40,141 nucleotides of DNA from Rhodobacteraceae bacterium HLUCCA08 (GTDB lineage Bacteria > Pseudomonadota > Alphaproteobacteria > Rhodobacterales > Rhodobacteraceae), in the NCBI GenBank assembly GCA_001314655.1, contig LJSF01000031.1, positions 1-40,141 on the forward strand, given 5' to 3'. Below the pieces are notes generated by a model that saw only the letters and a program-made list of their open reading frames with translations, searched no databases and was not told where the DNA came from. A program made the position numbers and the translations under genes. This document shows, one piece after another, positions 1 to 7,752 of this stretch. The number at the start of each line of letters is the position of its first letter. Position 1 is the first letter of the stretch.

Positions 1-105
1 CAGCACGGCGATGCCGAGGCCAACGATGGCGGCGGTCAGCACGACCCAGTCGACGGTCACGGCGCCGTCTTCGTCACGGCGGAAGTTCTTGATGAAGTTC
101 AGCAT
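1..105 (-). CDS. Flp/Fap-type type IVb pilin subunit, 5' part only
   Basis: The visible 35 residues read MLNFIKNFRRDEDGAVTVDW and then a hydrophobic run of Val, Leu, Ala, Ile and Gly that reaches the window edge. A short basic leader, a DEDGA segment and a hydrophobic helix are the layout of Flp pilins, which prepilin peptidase processes and the Tad machinery assembles into adhesive pili. The ATG at 105-103 is preceded by GGAGGG about five bases upstream, which fixes the start. The 3' end and any tad genes lie outside the window. Flp pilins are usually 50-70 residues, so about half is seen. A TadE-like pseudopilin is less likely because the protein begins so close to the helix. Confidence 0.72.
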   Translation of the reverse strand, partial: MLNFIKNFRRDEDGAVTVDWVVLTAAIVGLGIAVL

Positions 106-466
106 GTCAGTCCCTCCTCAGGGGTTCGCTCGGTTGCAGTTTCCACATCGGATCGTCCCGAACCGGCCTCTCAATGGTGCGGTCCCCGACTTGGATGAAG
201 CGATAAAGCCATCCGATTGGGGCGGGATTTTGACGGCTCTCGTGCATTTTTGCAGCCCCTGCGAAAAACCGCGAATTGAAAGGTAAGGATACGAATTATA
301 ACGAAAAAAAAGTTCATTTTACCCTGGGTTAACCCTGTTTTTCGTTGCAGTATCGTGTCGAATATCGGTGCGCTTTTCGGGATTGTTGACGAGACACTGG
401 ATTTGCCGGGGGCGGTCTGGGATAACCATCCTCAAAACGAACCGAGGCAGGACAGGACCCGCAGCC
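106..466. other. Divergent AT-rich spacer between the pilin and transglycosylase genes
   Basis: No gene is seen in these 361 bases. The stretch from about 270 to 350 is clearly AT-richer than its surroundings and should hold one or both divergent promoters. It contains the inverted repeat AACGAAAAA (300-308) and TTTTTCGTT (338-346), enclosing a perfect palindrome GGGTTAACCC at 326-335. A reading frame running from 368 into the transglycosylase gene has no leader character and is treated as upstream sequence. Confidence 0.5.
300..346. promoter_or_regulatory. Nested inverted repeat in the divergent spacer
   Basis: The outer arms AACGAAAAA (300-308) and TTTTTCGTT (338-346) are perfect complements of nine bases. 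The palindrome GGGTTAACCC lies between them at 326-335. The element could be a regulator-binding region for the divergent pilin and transglycosylase promoters, or a stem-loop in a leader RNA. The structure is directly visible; the function is inference. Confidence 0.35.
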
Positions 467-1333
467 ATGCGGCACAGACTTATCGCGACCGCGGCCTTCG
501 GCGCGGCGCTGGCATCTTCGGATATCGGCGCGGTCCGGGCCGAAAGCCCCGCGCAATCGGGCGATTTCACCTTTCGGATGGAGCGTCCCCCGGCCGCGGG
601 GCAGCGCATCACCTCGCTGGTCCAGATCGCACCGACCGCGCCTGCGGGGCCTTCCGGTCCGCCGCGGGCCGGGGATGCCGCGACCGCGCCGCGCGCGCCG
701 GGCGACCCGGCGATTGCCGGCCTGGCGCCGCCGGCGGGCGATTTCGACTGGTTCTGGGAGGCGGTCTCGCCCGATCTGGCCGCCGGCGGCCCCGGCAACC
801 TGGCCCGGTCGACCCGGGCCCTGTCGAACCCGCCCGCGGATGCCGGTGCGGTGCCGGCCCCGCGTCTGCAGGGCATGGCCGAGCTGGCCGAGCGCTACGG
901 GGTCGAGATCCTGACCGCGACCGTGGGCACCGATGTGTCGCCGGCGCTGGTGCTGGCGGTGATCTCGGTCGAAAGCGCGGGCCGGTCGGACGCCGAAAGC
1001 CATGCCGGCGCGCAAGGGCTGATGCAGTTGATGCCGGCCACGGCGGCGCGTTTCGGGGTCACCGACAGCCTGGATCCCGGCCAGAACATCGACGGCGGCG
1101 TTGCCTATCTGGACTGGCTGCTGGAGGAATTCGACAATGACGTGGTCATGGTGCTGGCCGGCTACAATGCGGGCGAGGGCGCGGTGCGCGACCATGCCGG
1201 CGTGCCGCCCTACGCCGAAACCCGCAATTACGTGCCCAAGGTGCTGGCCGCCTGGCAGGTCGCGCGGGGCCTCTGTGTCAGCCCGCCCGAACTGATTTCG
1301 GACGGCTGCGTGTTCCGCACCGGCGGGGGCTGA
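467..1333 (+). CDS. Periplasmic lytic transglycosylase, SLT domain
   Basis: The 288-residue product opens with a signal peptide ending near AVRA-ES, followed by a Pro/Ala-rich stretch of about 90 residues. A C-terminal SLT (lysozyme-like) domain follows from about residue 140. Recognisable motifs are ISVESAG, with Glu169 as the expected catalytic acid, then GLMQLMPATA and AGYNAGEGAV. Such enzymes cleave peptidoglycan between MurNAc and GlcNAc, giving anhydro-MurNAc ends. The start at 467 is chosen because the signal peptide begins there; an in-frame ATG at 368 would add 33 residues without leader character. One base separates its stop from the next start, so it is probably cotranscribed with the HAD-UbiA gene. 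Confidence 0.87.
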   Translation: MRHRLIATAAFGAALASSDIGAVRAESPAQSGDFTFRMERPPAAGQRITSLVQIAPTAPAGPSGPPRAGDAATAPRAPGDPAIAGLAPPAGDFDWFWEAVSPDLAAGGPGNLARSTRALSNPPADAGAVPAPRLQGMAELAERYGVEILTATVGTDVSPALVLAVISVESAGRSDAESHAGAQGLMQLMPATAARFGVTDSLDPGQNIDGGVAYLDWLLEEFDNDVVMVLAGYNAGEGAVRDHAGVPPYAETRNYVPKVLAAWQVARGLCVSPPELISDGCVFRTGGG

Positions 1334-1334
1334 G

Positions 1335-2774
1335 ATGCCGAACGAACCGCTGGTCCTGGACGCCGATGGCACCCTGCTGCGCACCGACATGCTGCTGGAG
1401 GGCGTTCTCAAGGGCCTGGGCACCGATCCCCGGGGCGTGTTCGGCGCCCTGCGGCTGTTGCCGGACCGGGCCGCCTTCAAGGCCGAGATCGCCCGGATCG
1501 CGCCGCTGCGGGTCGATCTGCTGCCGGTGAACCAGGAGGTTCTGGAGGTGGCCCTGGCCGCGCGGGCCGAGGGGCGCGAGGTGGTGCTGGCTTCGGCCTC
1601 GGACCGGGCCCTGGTAGAGCCCCTGGCGCGGCAGTTCGGGATCGACACGGTGTTCGCCAGCGGCGACGGGGTGAACCTCAAGGGCAGCGCCAAGGCGGCG
1701 GCCCTGGTCGAGGCCTATGGCAAGGGCGGGTTCTATTACGCCGGTGATGCGCGGGCCGATCACAAGGTCTGGGCCCATGCCGCCGGGGCCGTGGTGGTGG
1801 GTGACCCGGGCGGCGCGCGAGCCATGCTCGAGGCGCAGGGCAAGCCGGTGCGCGGGGTCGAGGGCGGCTGGTCGCCGCGGGCATTGTTCAAGGCGATCCG
1901 GCCGCATCAATGGGTCAAGAACGTGCTGCTGTTCCTGCCGATGCTGGCCGCCCATGCCTTCGAACTGCCGATCGCGCTGCTGGTGCTGGCGGGGATCGCC
2001 GCTTTTTCCTGCGCCGCCTCGTCGATCTACATCGTCAACGACCTGCTGGACCTCGAGGCCGACCGGCTGCACGAAACCAAGCATCGCCGGCCCTTCGCGG
2101 CCGGCACGGTGCCGATCCCGGTGGGCATGGCCACATCGGTGGCGCTGGGGTTGGCGGCCCTGGTCATCGGGGCGTCGCTGGGGCCGGCGATGCTTGGGGT
2201 CGTGGCGCTCTACATGGCGCTGTCGCTGGCCTATTCGATGCGGCTCAAGCGGATGCGCTGGGTCGATGTGGCGACCCTGGCCGCGCTCTATACCCTGCGG
2301 GTGGTGGCCGGTGCGGCGGCCAGCGGGGTCGAGGCCTCGATCTTCATGCTGATCTTCATCTTTCCGGTCTTCCTGACCCTGGGCTGCGTCAAGCGCCTGA
2401 CCGAACTGGCCAGGGCGGAGACCGACGACCGCCTGCCCGGGCGCGGCTATGGGCGCGCCGACCGGGGCGACCTGGTGAATGTCGCCGGGCTGGGCATGGT
2501 CGGGGCGCTGGTGATCTTTTTCCTTTATTCCTGGTCGGACCAGGCGCTGGCGCTGTATCCCGACCAGTGGATCATGTGGATCGCGCTGGTGCCGATCGCC
2601 GCCTGGCTCTATCGGATGATCCGGCTGGGCTATTGGGGGCGCATGGATTACGACCCGATCGTCTTCGCCCTGCGCGACAAGCGCGGGATCGGGTTCCTGC
2701 TGATCGCTCTGGCGCTGATGTTCTATTCGGCCGGGCTGTGGACCGCGTGGTGGGCCGCGCTGACCGCGGGCTGA
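1335..2774 (+). CDS. HAD phosphatase-UbiA prenyltransferase fusion, likely polyprenyl-phosphate phosphoribosyltransferase
   Basis: The N-terminal 175 residues form a HAD domain: motif I is LDADGTLL (Asp9, Asp11), a Ser-bearing strand LASASDR follows, and GDARADHK is a likely motif IV. The remaining 300 residues are a polytopic UbiA-type membrane domain. Its first metal/diphosphate motif is NDLLDLEADR (Asn235 to Arg244), followed by HETKHRRPFAAG, as in the Rv3806c branch that transfers phosphoribose from PRPP to decaprenyl phosphate. With the DprE1/DprE2-like genes facing it, the best guess is synthesis of polyprenyl-phosphoryl-5-phosphoribose by the UbiA part and removal of the 5-phosphate by the HAD part. 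In mycobacteria these steps are separate proteins. The domains are visible; the substrate is inferred. Other UbiA enzymes prenylate quinones, haem or chlorophyll. Confidence 0.85.
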   Translation: MPNEPLVLDADGTLLRTDMLLEGVLKGLGTDPRGVFGALRLLPDRAAFKAEIARIAPLRVDLLPVNQEVLEVALAARAEGREVVLASASDRALVEPLARQFGIDTVFASGDGVNLKGSAKAAALVEAYGKGGFYYAGDARADHKVWAHAAGAVVVGDPGGARAMLEAQGKPVRGVEGGWSPRALFKAIRPHQWVKNVLLFLPMLAAHAFELPIALLVLAGIAAFSCAASSIYIVNDLLDLEADRLHETKHRRPFAAGTVPIPVGMATSVALGLAALVIGASLGPAMLGVVALYMALSLAYSMRLKRMRWVDVATLAALYTLRVVAGAAASGVEASIFMLIFIFPVFLTLGCVKRLTELARAETDDRLPGRGYGRADRGDLVNVAGLGMVGALVIFFLYSWSDQALALYPDQWIMWIALVPIAAWLYRMIRLGYWGRMDYDPIVFALRDKRGIGFLLIALALMFYSAGLWTAWWAALTAG

Positions 2775-2777
2775 GGC

Positions 2778-2805
2778 GGCAACGAATTTACGTAAATTCG
2801 TTGCC
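2778..2805. terminator. Perfect 28-base palindrome between convergent genes, probable bidirectional terminator
   Basis: The left arm GGCAACGAATTTAC (2778-2791) is exactly complementary to the right arm GTAAATTCGTTGCC (2792-2805). It starts four bases after the HAD-UbiA stop and ends nine bases before the stop of the convergent SDR gene, so it can fold in either transcript. No long U-tract follows on either strand. A diverged copy is at 37785-37813. Confidence 0.6.
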
Positions 2806-2813
2806 CGTCGCAC

Positions 2814-3554
2814 TCAGATCGACATCTTCTTGAAGATCGGTTCCGGAATCGCGCGGATCACCATCATCACCGGCCGCCAGATCGCCCTGGTATAAAGGAC
2901 GTTGCGTTTCTTGCGCAGGGCCTTGCGGATATCGGCGGTCACCGCCCCGGGGGTCGACATGAAGGGCTGTTTGCCCAGGCCGAAGGTCATCGGCGTGTCG
3001 ACCGGTCCGGGCTTGACCGTCAGCACATGCACGCCCTTGCGGCCCAGCCGGTTGCGCAGGCCGGACAGATAGGCGGTGAAACCCGCCTTGGCGCCGCCAT
3101 AGACGTAATTGCCCAGCCGCCCGCGGTCCCCCGCGACGGACGAGACCCCGACGATGGCGCCGCCCTCGCGCGCCTCCAGCATCGGCGCGAGCAGGGTCAG
3201 GAACCGGGCCGGGCCGGTGAAATTGTCGGCGATGGTGCCGTCGACCAGCGCCGGGTCGGCGTCGATCGCGTCCTGCGCCGGCATCGAGCCGACGAAGACC
3301 GCGCAATTGAGCGTGCCGGGGGCACGCGCGGCGGCGTCGAGGATCGGCTGAAACCCGTCCGGGTCGCGGGCGTCGAAGGCCATGACCTGCGCCTGCGCGG
3401 CGCCGCGGGCGGCGGCATCGGCGGCGGTGGCCTCCAGGTCGTCGATCCGGCGGCCGCAGAGGATCAGCGCGGCGCCGTCCTGCGCCACCGAGCGGGCGAA
3501 ATCGCGCGCCAGCGTCGAACTGGCGCCAAGGATGATCCAGGTGTCGTGTGTCAT
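2814..3554 (-). CDS. DprE2-like SDR, probable keto-reductase of decaprenylphosphoryl-2-keto-ribose type
   Basis: This 246-residue protein is a classical short-chain dehydrogenase. It has a glycine-rich nucleotide motif GASSTLA near residue 9, an NF motif near 111, the serine pair VSSV near 138 and the catalytic YGGAK (Tyr152, Lys156). Its start ATG overlaps the stop of the DprE1-like gene by four bases, so the two are probably translationally coupled. In the mycobacterial pathway DprE2 reduces the 2-keto intermediate made by DprE1 to polyprenyl-phosphoryl-arabinose with NAD(P)H. SDR function is hard to predict from sequence; the assignment rests mainly on the adjacent DprE1-like gene and on the facing UbiA gene. 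Confidence 0.8.
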   Translation of the reverse strand: MTHDTWIILGASSTLARDFARSVAQDGAALILCGRRIDDLEATAADAAARGAAQAQVMAFDARDPDGFQPILDAAARAPGTLNCAVFVGSMPAQDAIDADPALVDGTIADNFTGPARFLTLLAPMLEAREGGAIVGVSSVAGDRGRLGNYVYGGAKAGFTAYLSGLRNRLGRKGVHVLTVKPGPVDTPMTFGLGKQPFMSTPGAVTADIRKALRKKRNVLYTRAIWRPVMMVIRAIPEPIFKKMSI

Positions 3555-4858
3555 GGGCGCAGCTCCAATCGGCGGGTCATGTCGGTTTGCAGGGCGCGGT
3601 CAGGGTCGGCCTTCGCCGCCTCGTCGGCCCATTTCGTCCAGTCGGGATACATCGCCTTGACCTGGGCGGGCGTGGCCAGGGAATCCTTGGCCAGGTAGAT
3701 CCGGCCCCCGGCCTCTTGCGTGGCGGCGATCAGCCGGCCGATCAGCGGTGCGGCCGTGTCGCGGGCGGGAAAATCGACGGCCAGCGTGTAGCCCTCCATC
3801 GGAAACGACAGGTCGCCGGCCCGGCCCGGCCCCATGCGCTTGAGCACCGCGAGCGGCGAGGCCAGGCCGCTGAGCGCGATGGTCTTGAGCATCGCCTTGA
3901 GCGCCGGCGCCCGGTCGAGCGGCACCACGCATTGGAACTGGTGAAAGCCGCGCCTGCCGTAAAGCCGGTTCCAGTCATGGATCCGGTCGAGCGGAAAGAA
4001 GAAATCCTGGATCGGGCGGATCACGGTGCGGCCGCTTGCGGGCACGCGGGCATAGTAGAGCCGGTTGAAGGCGCGGACCACCGGCCCCGACAGCGCCCAA
4101 GGGGGGGCGTCCAGCGGCACCTTGCGCGGCGCCTTGGGGCGCGGGACGAGGCCCTTGCCGGTCTCGCCCTCTTCCAGGATGCCGCGGCCCAGGTCGGGGC
4201 CGCGCGCGGTCGCGTCGATCCAGCCGACGCAATAGGTCGCCTCGGACCCGTCCAGCAGGGCGAGGTGTTCGTCCCAGTTGCGGGCGCGCCGTTCGGTGAC
4301 GACCATCACGTCGCCGCGTGTCCGCATCAGGCGCAGCGTCGCGGTTTCGATCACGCCGGTCTGGCCCAGCCCGCCGCAGGTCGCGGCCCACAGGCGCCTG
4401 TTGCGTGGCGTGATCCGACGGCGGGTGCCGTCCTGCAGCAGGGTCATGGCGGTGACATGCTGGCCGAAGGAGCCGGCGCCGTGGTGGTTCTTGCCATGCA
4501 CATCCATGCCGATGCAGCCGCCGATCGTGGCGAAACCGGTGCCGGGCATGACCGGCGGCAGCCATCCGCGGGGGGCAAGGATCGCGGCGAGGTCGGAAAT
4601 CGTCACGCCGGCCTCGACCGTGACCTCTCCGGTTGCCGGATCGAAGGCCAGGATGCGGTCCATCCGCGTCATGTCCACCGCGCGGCCGCCGGAATTGAGC
4701 GCCGCATCGCCGTAAGAGCGGCGGTTGCCGATCGCCGGGGCCGGGGCGTCTGCCACCAGCGCGGCCAGCCCATCGGCCCGTTCCGGCCGGGCCAGCCGCC
4801 CGGTGGCCCGCAGCGCGCGGCCCCATCCGGCATAGGTGATGTCGTCGGACCAGCGCAT
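3551..4858 (-). CDS. DprE1-like FAD oxidoreductase (decaprenylphosphoryl-ribose 2'-epimerase, oxidase subunit type)
   Basis: The 435-residue protein matches the DprE1 pattern closely: GNRRSYGDAALNSGGR, then PGTGFATIGG and GMDVHGKNHHGAGSFG in the FAD-binding half, LSFPMEGYT and YLAKDS in the substrate half, and a C-terminal DMTRRLEL. DprE1 oxidises the 2'-OH of polyprenyl-phosphoryl-ribose. The conserved active-site Lys is Lys391 (K418 in the M. tuberculosis enzyme as I recall it). The position of the benzothiazinone-target Cys387 is Ala360 here, at the same 31-residue spacing from that Lys. The ATG at 4858 is chosen because it has AAGG upstream; a GTG at 4879 in the same frame would overlap the preceding gene by 11 bases. 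It is the middle gene of a three-gene minus-strand operon. Confidence 0.88.
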   Translation of the reverse strand: MRWSDDITYAGWGRALRATGRLARPERADGLAALVADAPAPAIGNRRSYGDAALNSGGRAVDMTRMDRILAFDPATGEVTVEAGVTISDLAAILAPRGWLPPVMPGTGFATIGGCIGMDVHGKNHHGAGSFGQHVTAMTLLQDGTRRRITPRNRRLWAATCGGLGQTGVIETATLRLMRTRGDVMVVTERRARNWDEHLALLDGSEATYCVGWIDATARGPDLGRGILEEGETGKGLVPRPKAPRKVPLDAPPWALSGPVVRAFNRLYYARVPASGRTVIRPIQDFFFPLDRIHDWNRLYGRRGFHQFQCVVPLDRAPALKAMLKTIALSGLASPLAVLKRMGPGRAGDLSFPMEGYTLAVDFPARDTAAPLIGRLIAATQEAGGRIYLAKDSLATPAQVKAMYPDWTKWADEAAKADPDRALQTDMTRRLELRP

Positions 4859-4868
4859 GGGCGACCTT

Positions 4869-5870
4869 TCAGGCGACACGGTGTTTCAGCGAGGCGCGCT
4901 CGGCCAGCGGAAAGACGCACAGGCCGATGAGTATGGCGAACCACAGCGTGGTCAGGCGGATCACCGCGGTGGCCGGCAGCGACACCTCCAGCGGCACGCC
5001 CTGCAGCGACAGCAACCCGACCATCGCCGCCTCGGCTCCGCCGACGCCGCCCGGCGCCCCGGTCAACCCGCCGGCCAGGGTCGAGAAGGTAAAGACCGCG
5101 ACCGCGGCCCAGAGCCCGATATCGGCGCCCATCCAGCCCAGCAGCAGGTGCAGGGCATAGCCTTCGGCGAACCAGCCCAGGCCGCCCAGGGCAAGGCCCG
5201 CGATCACCGTCGGCCCGTGGGAAAAGGTCGCCAGCGACCGGGCGGCCCGGCGGATGCGGCCCATCAGCCGTGGCAGCCAGCCGGTGGCGCGGTAGAACAG
5301 CGTGGTGAGACCGGCCAGCAGCCGCGGCCGTGTCGCCACATAGGCGGCGGCCAGCGCCAGGATCGCGACCGGCAGGGCAAAGGCGATCCCGGCCATGGAC
5401 AGCGCCAGCGACAGCGCCAGGACCAGCGCCATGGCGGCCAGGTCCGAGGCCCGGTCGACCAAGGCCAGCGGCGCCGTGCGTTCGACCGCCCAGCCGGTTT
5501 CGCGTTTCAGCCAGCGCATGCGGATCAGCTCTCCGACCCGGCCGGGGGTGACGGACATGGCGAAACCGCCCAGGAAATGGCGGATATCTTGCAGCGCTCC
5601 GGTGGGTAGACCCAGGCGGCGGGTAAAGACATGCCAGCGCAGGGCGCGCATCAGGTAGTTGACCAGGCTCAGCGCCAGCAGCACCCAGATCTGGACCCAG
5701 GACAGGCGCGCGATCTGGGCCCTGGTTTCCTGCCAGCCCGTGGCGACGGCCAGCCCGACAAGCCCACCGATCACGAAGGCGAAGAGCACGCCCAAAAGCG
5801 CGATGTCGCGCCAGCGGCGCGACGGGCCCGGGGCGGGCGGGGGCAGGGGGGTGGTGCTCGACATGATCAT
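4869..5870 (-). CDS. Lysylphosphatidylglycerol synthase TM-domain (UPF0104/YbhN-type) membrane protein, flippase-like
   Basis: The product is about 334 residues with a proline-rich N-terminus and seven or eight hydrophobic helices. It carries the family segments GRVGELIRMRWL and FSTLAGGLTGAPGGVGGAEAAMVGLL. This domain occurs as the flippase half of MprF and in stand-alone proteins of lipid and polysaccharide pathways. As first gene of the operon ahead of the DprE1/DprE2 pair it could move a lipid-linked sugar across the membrane, which is inference. Two ATGs (5870 and 5864) lie close together and neither has a strong Shine-Dalgarno sequence; an upstream in-frame start at 5921 would add 17 residues. 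The product could also be unrelated to the sugar pathway. Confidence 0.75.
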   Translation of the reverse strand: MIMSSTTPLPPPAPGPSRRWRDIALLGVLFAFVIGGLVGLAVATGWQETRAQIARLSWVQIWVLLALSLVNYLMRALRWHVFTRRLGLPTGALQDIRHFLGGFAMSVTPGRVGELIRMRWLKRETGWAVERTAPLALVDRASDLAAMALVLALSLALSMAGIAFALPVAILALAAAYVATRPRLLAGLTTLFYRATGWLPRLMGRIRRAARSLATFSHGPTVIAGLALGGLGWFAEGYALHLLLGWMGADIGLWAAVAVFTFSTLAGGLTGAPGGVGGAEAAMVGLLSLQGVPLEVSLPATAVIRLTTLWFAILIGLCVFPLAERASLKHRVA

Positions 5871-5954
5871 TGCGCGCCATCTAGCGACGGATTGGGGCGA
5901 CAATATGGATTTGTCCCGCAATCGGAAACGCGAAAGGTGCAGGTTTCGCGCAGA

Positions 5955-6251
5955 TCAGATCTGGAACAGGTCCGCGTCTTCGATGTGGCGGGACAGCTGG
6001 GCGCTGACGAAGGGGCACAGCGGCACGACGCGGAACCCCTCGGCCCGCGCCTGCGTCACCAGGTGGCGAAACAGCGCCCGCCCGACGCCACGGCCCTGCA
6101 GCGACCGCGGCACCTGGGTATGATCGACGATCCGCAGCACCGGCGAGGCGATGGAAAAGGTCATCTCGGCCGCGCCTTCGCCGGTGCGGATCGTGTAGCG
6201 GCCCTTGGCGCCGTCGATCTGTTCGACCACATGCAGATCCGGGTCAGACAA
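5955..6251 (-). CDS. Small GNAT acetyltransferase, YjdJ-like
   Basis: This 98-residue protein has the fold pattern of the short single-domain GNAT group. It has a beta segment GEGAAEMTF, the acetyl-CoA loop [10 protein letters not shown] near residues 52-61 and a C-terminal [13 protein letters not shown]. The frame opens with TTG at 6251, which overlaps the CoA-transferase stop (TTGTCTGA) and has GAGG about seven bases upstream. An internal GTG seven codons later is the alternative. It is therefore the third gene of the scoAB operon. The acetylated substrate is unknown. Confidence 0.75.
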   Translation of the reverse strand: MSDPDLHVVEQIDGAKGRYTIRTGEGAAEMTFSIASPVLRIVDHTQVPRSLQGRGVGRALFRHLVTQARAEGFRVVPLCPFVSAQLSRHIEDADLFQI

Positions 6252-6885
6252 TATGCGCCTCGGTCGCGGCGATGATGTCCTCGCGGGTCACGCCGGGGGC
6301 GCATTCGACGATATGCAGGCCCTTGTGCTCGACCTCGAGCACGCCGAGATTGGTGATGATCATGTCGACCACGCCCTGTCCGGTCAGCGGCAGGGTGCAG
6401 GCCTTGAGCAGCTTGCTGTCGCCATGCTTGTTGGTGTGGTCCATGACCACGATCACCCGGCCGACGCCCGCGACCAGGTCCATGGCGCCGCCCATGCCCT
6501 TGACCAGCTTGCCCGGGATCATCCAGTTCGCCAGATCGCCCTTTTCGGACACTTCCATGGCACCCAGGATCGCCATCGCGATCTTGCCGCCGCGGATCAT
6601 GCCGAAACTGGTGGCGCTGTCGAAATAGGCGGTATGGGGCAGTTCGGTGATGGTCTGCTTGCCGGCATTGATCAGGTCCGGGTCCTCGTCGCCCTCATGG
6701 GGGAAGGGACCCATGCCCAGCATGCCGTTTTCCGATTGCAGGGTCACGGTGACGCCTTCGGGGATGTAATTCGGCACCAGGGTGGGGATGCCGATGCCGA
6801 GGTTCACATAGGTGCCGTCCTGCAGTTCCTGCGCCGCGCGGGCGGCCATCTGGTTGCGGTCCCAGCCTTTGGCTTCGCCGGTCAT
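6244..6885 (-). CDS. scoB: 3-oxoacid CoA-transferase subunit B
   Basis: The 213-residue product has the CoA-transferase family I beta-subunit pattern: [14 protein letters not shown], then the SENGMLG motif whose Glu forms the glutamyl-CoA thioester, [15 protein letters not shown], and [11 protein letters not shown]. With subunit A it moves CoA from succinyl-CoA to acetoacetate or a similar 3-oxo acid in ketone-body use in the cytoplasm. The ATG at 6885 overlaps the stop of scoA by one base (TAATG), so the two are translationally coupled. A longer frame extending upstream to 7503 is an antiphase reading of scoA. Confidence 0.93.
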   Translation of the reverse strand: MTGEAKGWDRNQMAARAAQELQDGTYVNLGIGIPTLVPNYIPEGVTVTLQSENGMLGMGPFPHEGDEDPDLINAGKQTITELPHTAYFDSATSFGMIRGGKIAMAILGAMEVSEKGDLANWMIPGKLVKGMGGAMDLVAGVGRVIVVMDHTNKHGDSKLLKACTLPLTGQGVVDMIITNLGVLEVEHKGLHIVECAPGVTREDIIAATEAHIV

Positions 6886-7589
6886 TACACGGCCTCCTTC
6901 TGACGGGTGGTGCGCTGTTCGATGCGCTTTTCGTGGGTCCCCTGGATCAGGCGGTGCACGTAGATGCCGGGCAGATGGATGTGATCGGGATCGAGCGCGC
7001 CGGGTTCGACGATCTCCTCGACCTCCATCACGCAGACCTTGCCGCACATCGCCGCCGGCGGGTTGAAGTTGCGCGCGGTCTTGCGGAAGATCGCGTTGCC
7101 GGTCGTGTCGGCCTTCCAGGCCTTGACGATGGACAGATCGGCGACGATGCCCCGTTCGAGGATGTAGGTTTCCCCGTCGAACTCCTTGTGGTCCTTGCCC
7201 TCGGCGATCACCGTGCCGACGCCGGTCTTGGTGTAGAAGCCCGGGATGCCGGCGCCGCCGGCGCGCATGCGCTCGGCGAGCGTGCCTTGGGGATTGAATT
7301 CGAGCTCCAGCTCTCCGGACAGGTATTGGCGCATGAATTCGGCGTTTTCGCCCACGTAGGAACTGATCATCTTCTTCACCTGCCGGGTCTGCAGCAGGAT
7401 GCCGATGCCGAAATCGTCGACCCCGGCATTGTTGGAGGCGAAGGTCAGGTCCTTGACGCCGCTGTCCTTGATCCGGGCCAGCAGCAATTCGGGGATGCCG
7501 CACAGGCCGAAGCCGCCGGCGGCGATGAACATGCCGTCATGCAAAAGCCCGTCGAGCGCTTCGGCCGCCGAACCATAGACCTTCTTCAT
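6885..7589 (-). CDS. scoA: 3-oxoacid CoA-transferase subunit A
   Basis: The 234-residue alpha subunit shows the family's [12 protein letters not shown] loop near residue 26, the region [15 protein letters not shown], and [16 protein letters not shown]. It ends with an acidic-to-basic tail typical of the Rhodobacterales protein. GGGAGAG lies about seven bases before the ATG. It is the first gene of scoA-scoB-GNAT. Together the subunits make the heterotetrameric succinyl-CoA:3-ketoacid transferase. Exact acyl specificity (acetoacetate or 3-oxoadipate) cannot be settled from sequence; no aromatic-degradation genes are nearby, which favours acetoacetate. Confidence 0.93.
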   Translation of the reverse strand: MKKVYGSAAEALDGLLHDGMFIAAGGFGLCGIPELLLARIKDSGVKDLTFASNNAGVDDFGIGILLQTRQVKKMISSYVGENAEFMRQYLSGELELEFNPQGTLAERMRAGGAGIPGFYTKTGVGTVIAEGKDHKEFDGETYILERGIVADLSIVKAWKADTTGNAIFRKTARNFNPPAAMCGKVCVMEVEEIVEPGALDPDHIHLPGIYVHRLIQGTHEKRIEQRTTRQKEAV

Positions 7590-7752
7590 CTCACTCTCCC
7601 TGCTGGTGTCGCCGCTGTTTTCGCGCCTGCAGCATGCGGAGTCAACGCAGCGCGGCCCCGGGCAGGCCTTAGGCGCCTGTTAAGCCCGGCCCCCTAGGGT
7701 CACCCCGCGGCGCGCGGGGCGCCGGCAGGCTTGGGGCAATCAGCGGCGATCC

